64,000 bases of DNA from Xiphophorus maculatus (taxonomy: Eukaryota; Chordata; Actinopteri; Cyprinodontiformes; Poeciliidae): the NCBI RefSeq assembly GCF_002775205.1, contig NC_036456.1, positions 6,215,463 to 6,279,462 of the forward strand, read 5' to 3'. The notes below the pieces were generated by a model. The model was not told the DNA's origin and ran no database searches. It saw only the letters and a program-made list of their open reading frames with translations. Numbering within the stretch: the first letter of the stretch is position 1; each line of letters opens with the position of its first letter. Of this stretch, positions 63,639-64,000 are shown piece by piece. The position numbers and the translations under genes are program-made.

Positions 63639-64000
63639 CTGTTGAAATAAGGAAAACAAACATCTTATCTGTAGCTTTACTCAGGCCGTTATTGTGGACT
63701 AATAGTTTATCCCTCAGTTTATCCATCCTTCTTAAAGGGTTAGTATTATGTGTTTTCTAGGTACATAGTGTCATTTTATAGCATAATCAAGTAACTATGC
63801 TAACTTGAGTTGTGATAATAATGTTTTATGGAAAAGATAACTTTTAGAAATCTTACATAACAATTTAATGCCTTATAATTGAGTCTCTGTCTCTTTAAAA
63901 AATTCCTGCTCGTTCTGAAACTCCGCCTTCAGGAAGTCATCAGAGAATGACTCCTCTATGAAACTATAGCATTCTTTTAATCCGCTTTTCACTGAGGAGT

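Overview
The window is nuclear DNA from a teleost fish. It holds AT-rich intergenic and intronic sequence, GT-AG introns with long pyrimidine tracts, fish-type Fc receptor-like (FCRL) immunoglobulin exons, multi-CTLD C-type lectin genes, a complete thiazide-type Na-Cl cotransporter gene, and hAT, non-LTR and tRNA-SINE repeats of the kind common in ray-finned fish. Exon models were built by hand from reading frames, splice sites and phase. Every internal exon of the three main genes keeps the reading frame across its junctions.

Layout. 1-6.4 kb (+): the 3' part of a large FCRL gene, with nine Ig exons, a transmembrane exon and a tail carrying a YxxL-x7-YxxV, ITAM-like motif. 6.7-6.9 kb (-): a dead C-type lectin exon. 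11.1-19.5 kb (+): a complete second FCRL gene (about 644 aa) with signal peptide, five Ig exons, a transmembrane segment and a tail with an ITIM, an ITSM and a third YxxV. 20.6-23.0 kb: broken C-type lectin exons (-) enclosing a broken FCRL copy (+). 23-30.8 kb: no gene seen, mostly repeats. 30.8-46.9 kb (-): a complete 27-coding-exon SLC12A3/SLC12A10-type (NCC) cotransporter, about 1033 aa, with a separate 5' noncoding exon and a TATA box. 46.9-55.3 kb: repeats, no gene seen. 55.3-63.7 kb: a second immune block with lectin exons (-), a second FCRL pseudogene copy (+) almost identical over about 800 bp to the one at 21.3-22.1 kb, a truncated lectin gene, an orphan tail exon, and an intact terminal CTLD exon at the right edge.

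How the parts fit. The two FCRL genes look like an activating/inhibitory pair of leukocyte receptors. The lectin genes run on the opposite strand and are interleaved with FCRL copies, which suggests a birth-and-death array of innate immune receptors. The NCC gene sits between the two duplicated blocks and is functionally unrelated (salt uptake in kidney or ionocytes).

The most unusual non-coding signal is a set of about a dozen perfect short inverted repeats (stems 12-28 bp, loops 1-11 nt) spread through the window. One of them forms the splice-donor end of a coding exon of the first FCRL gene.
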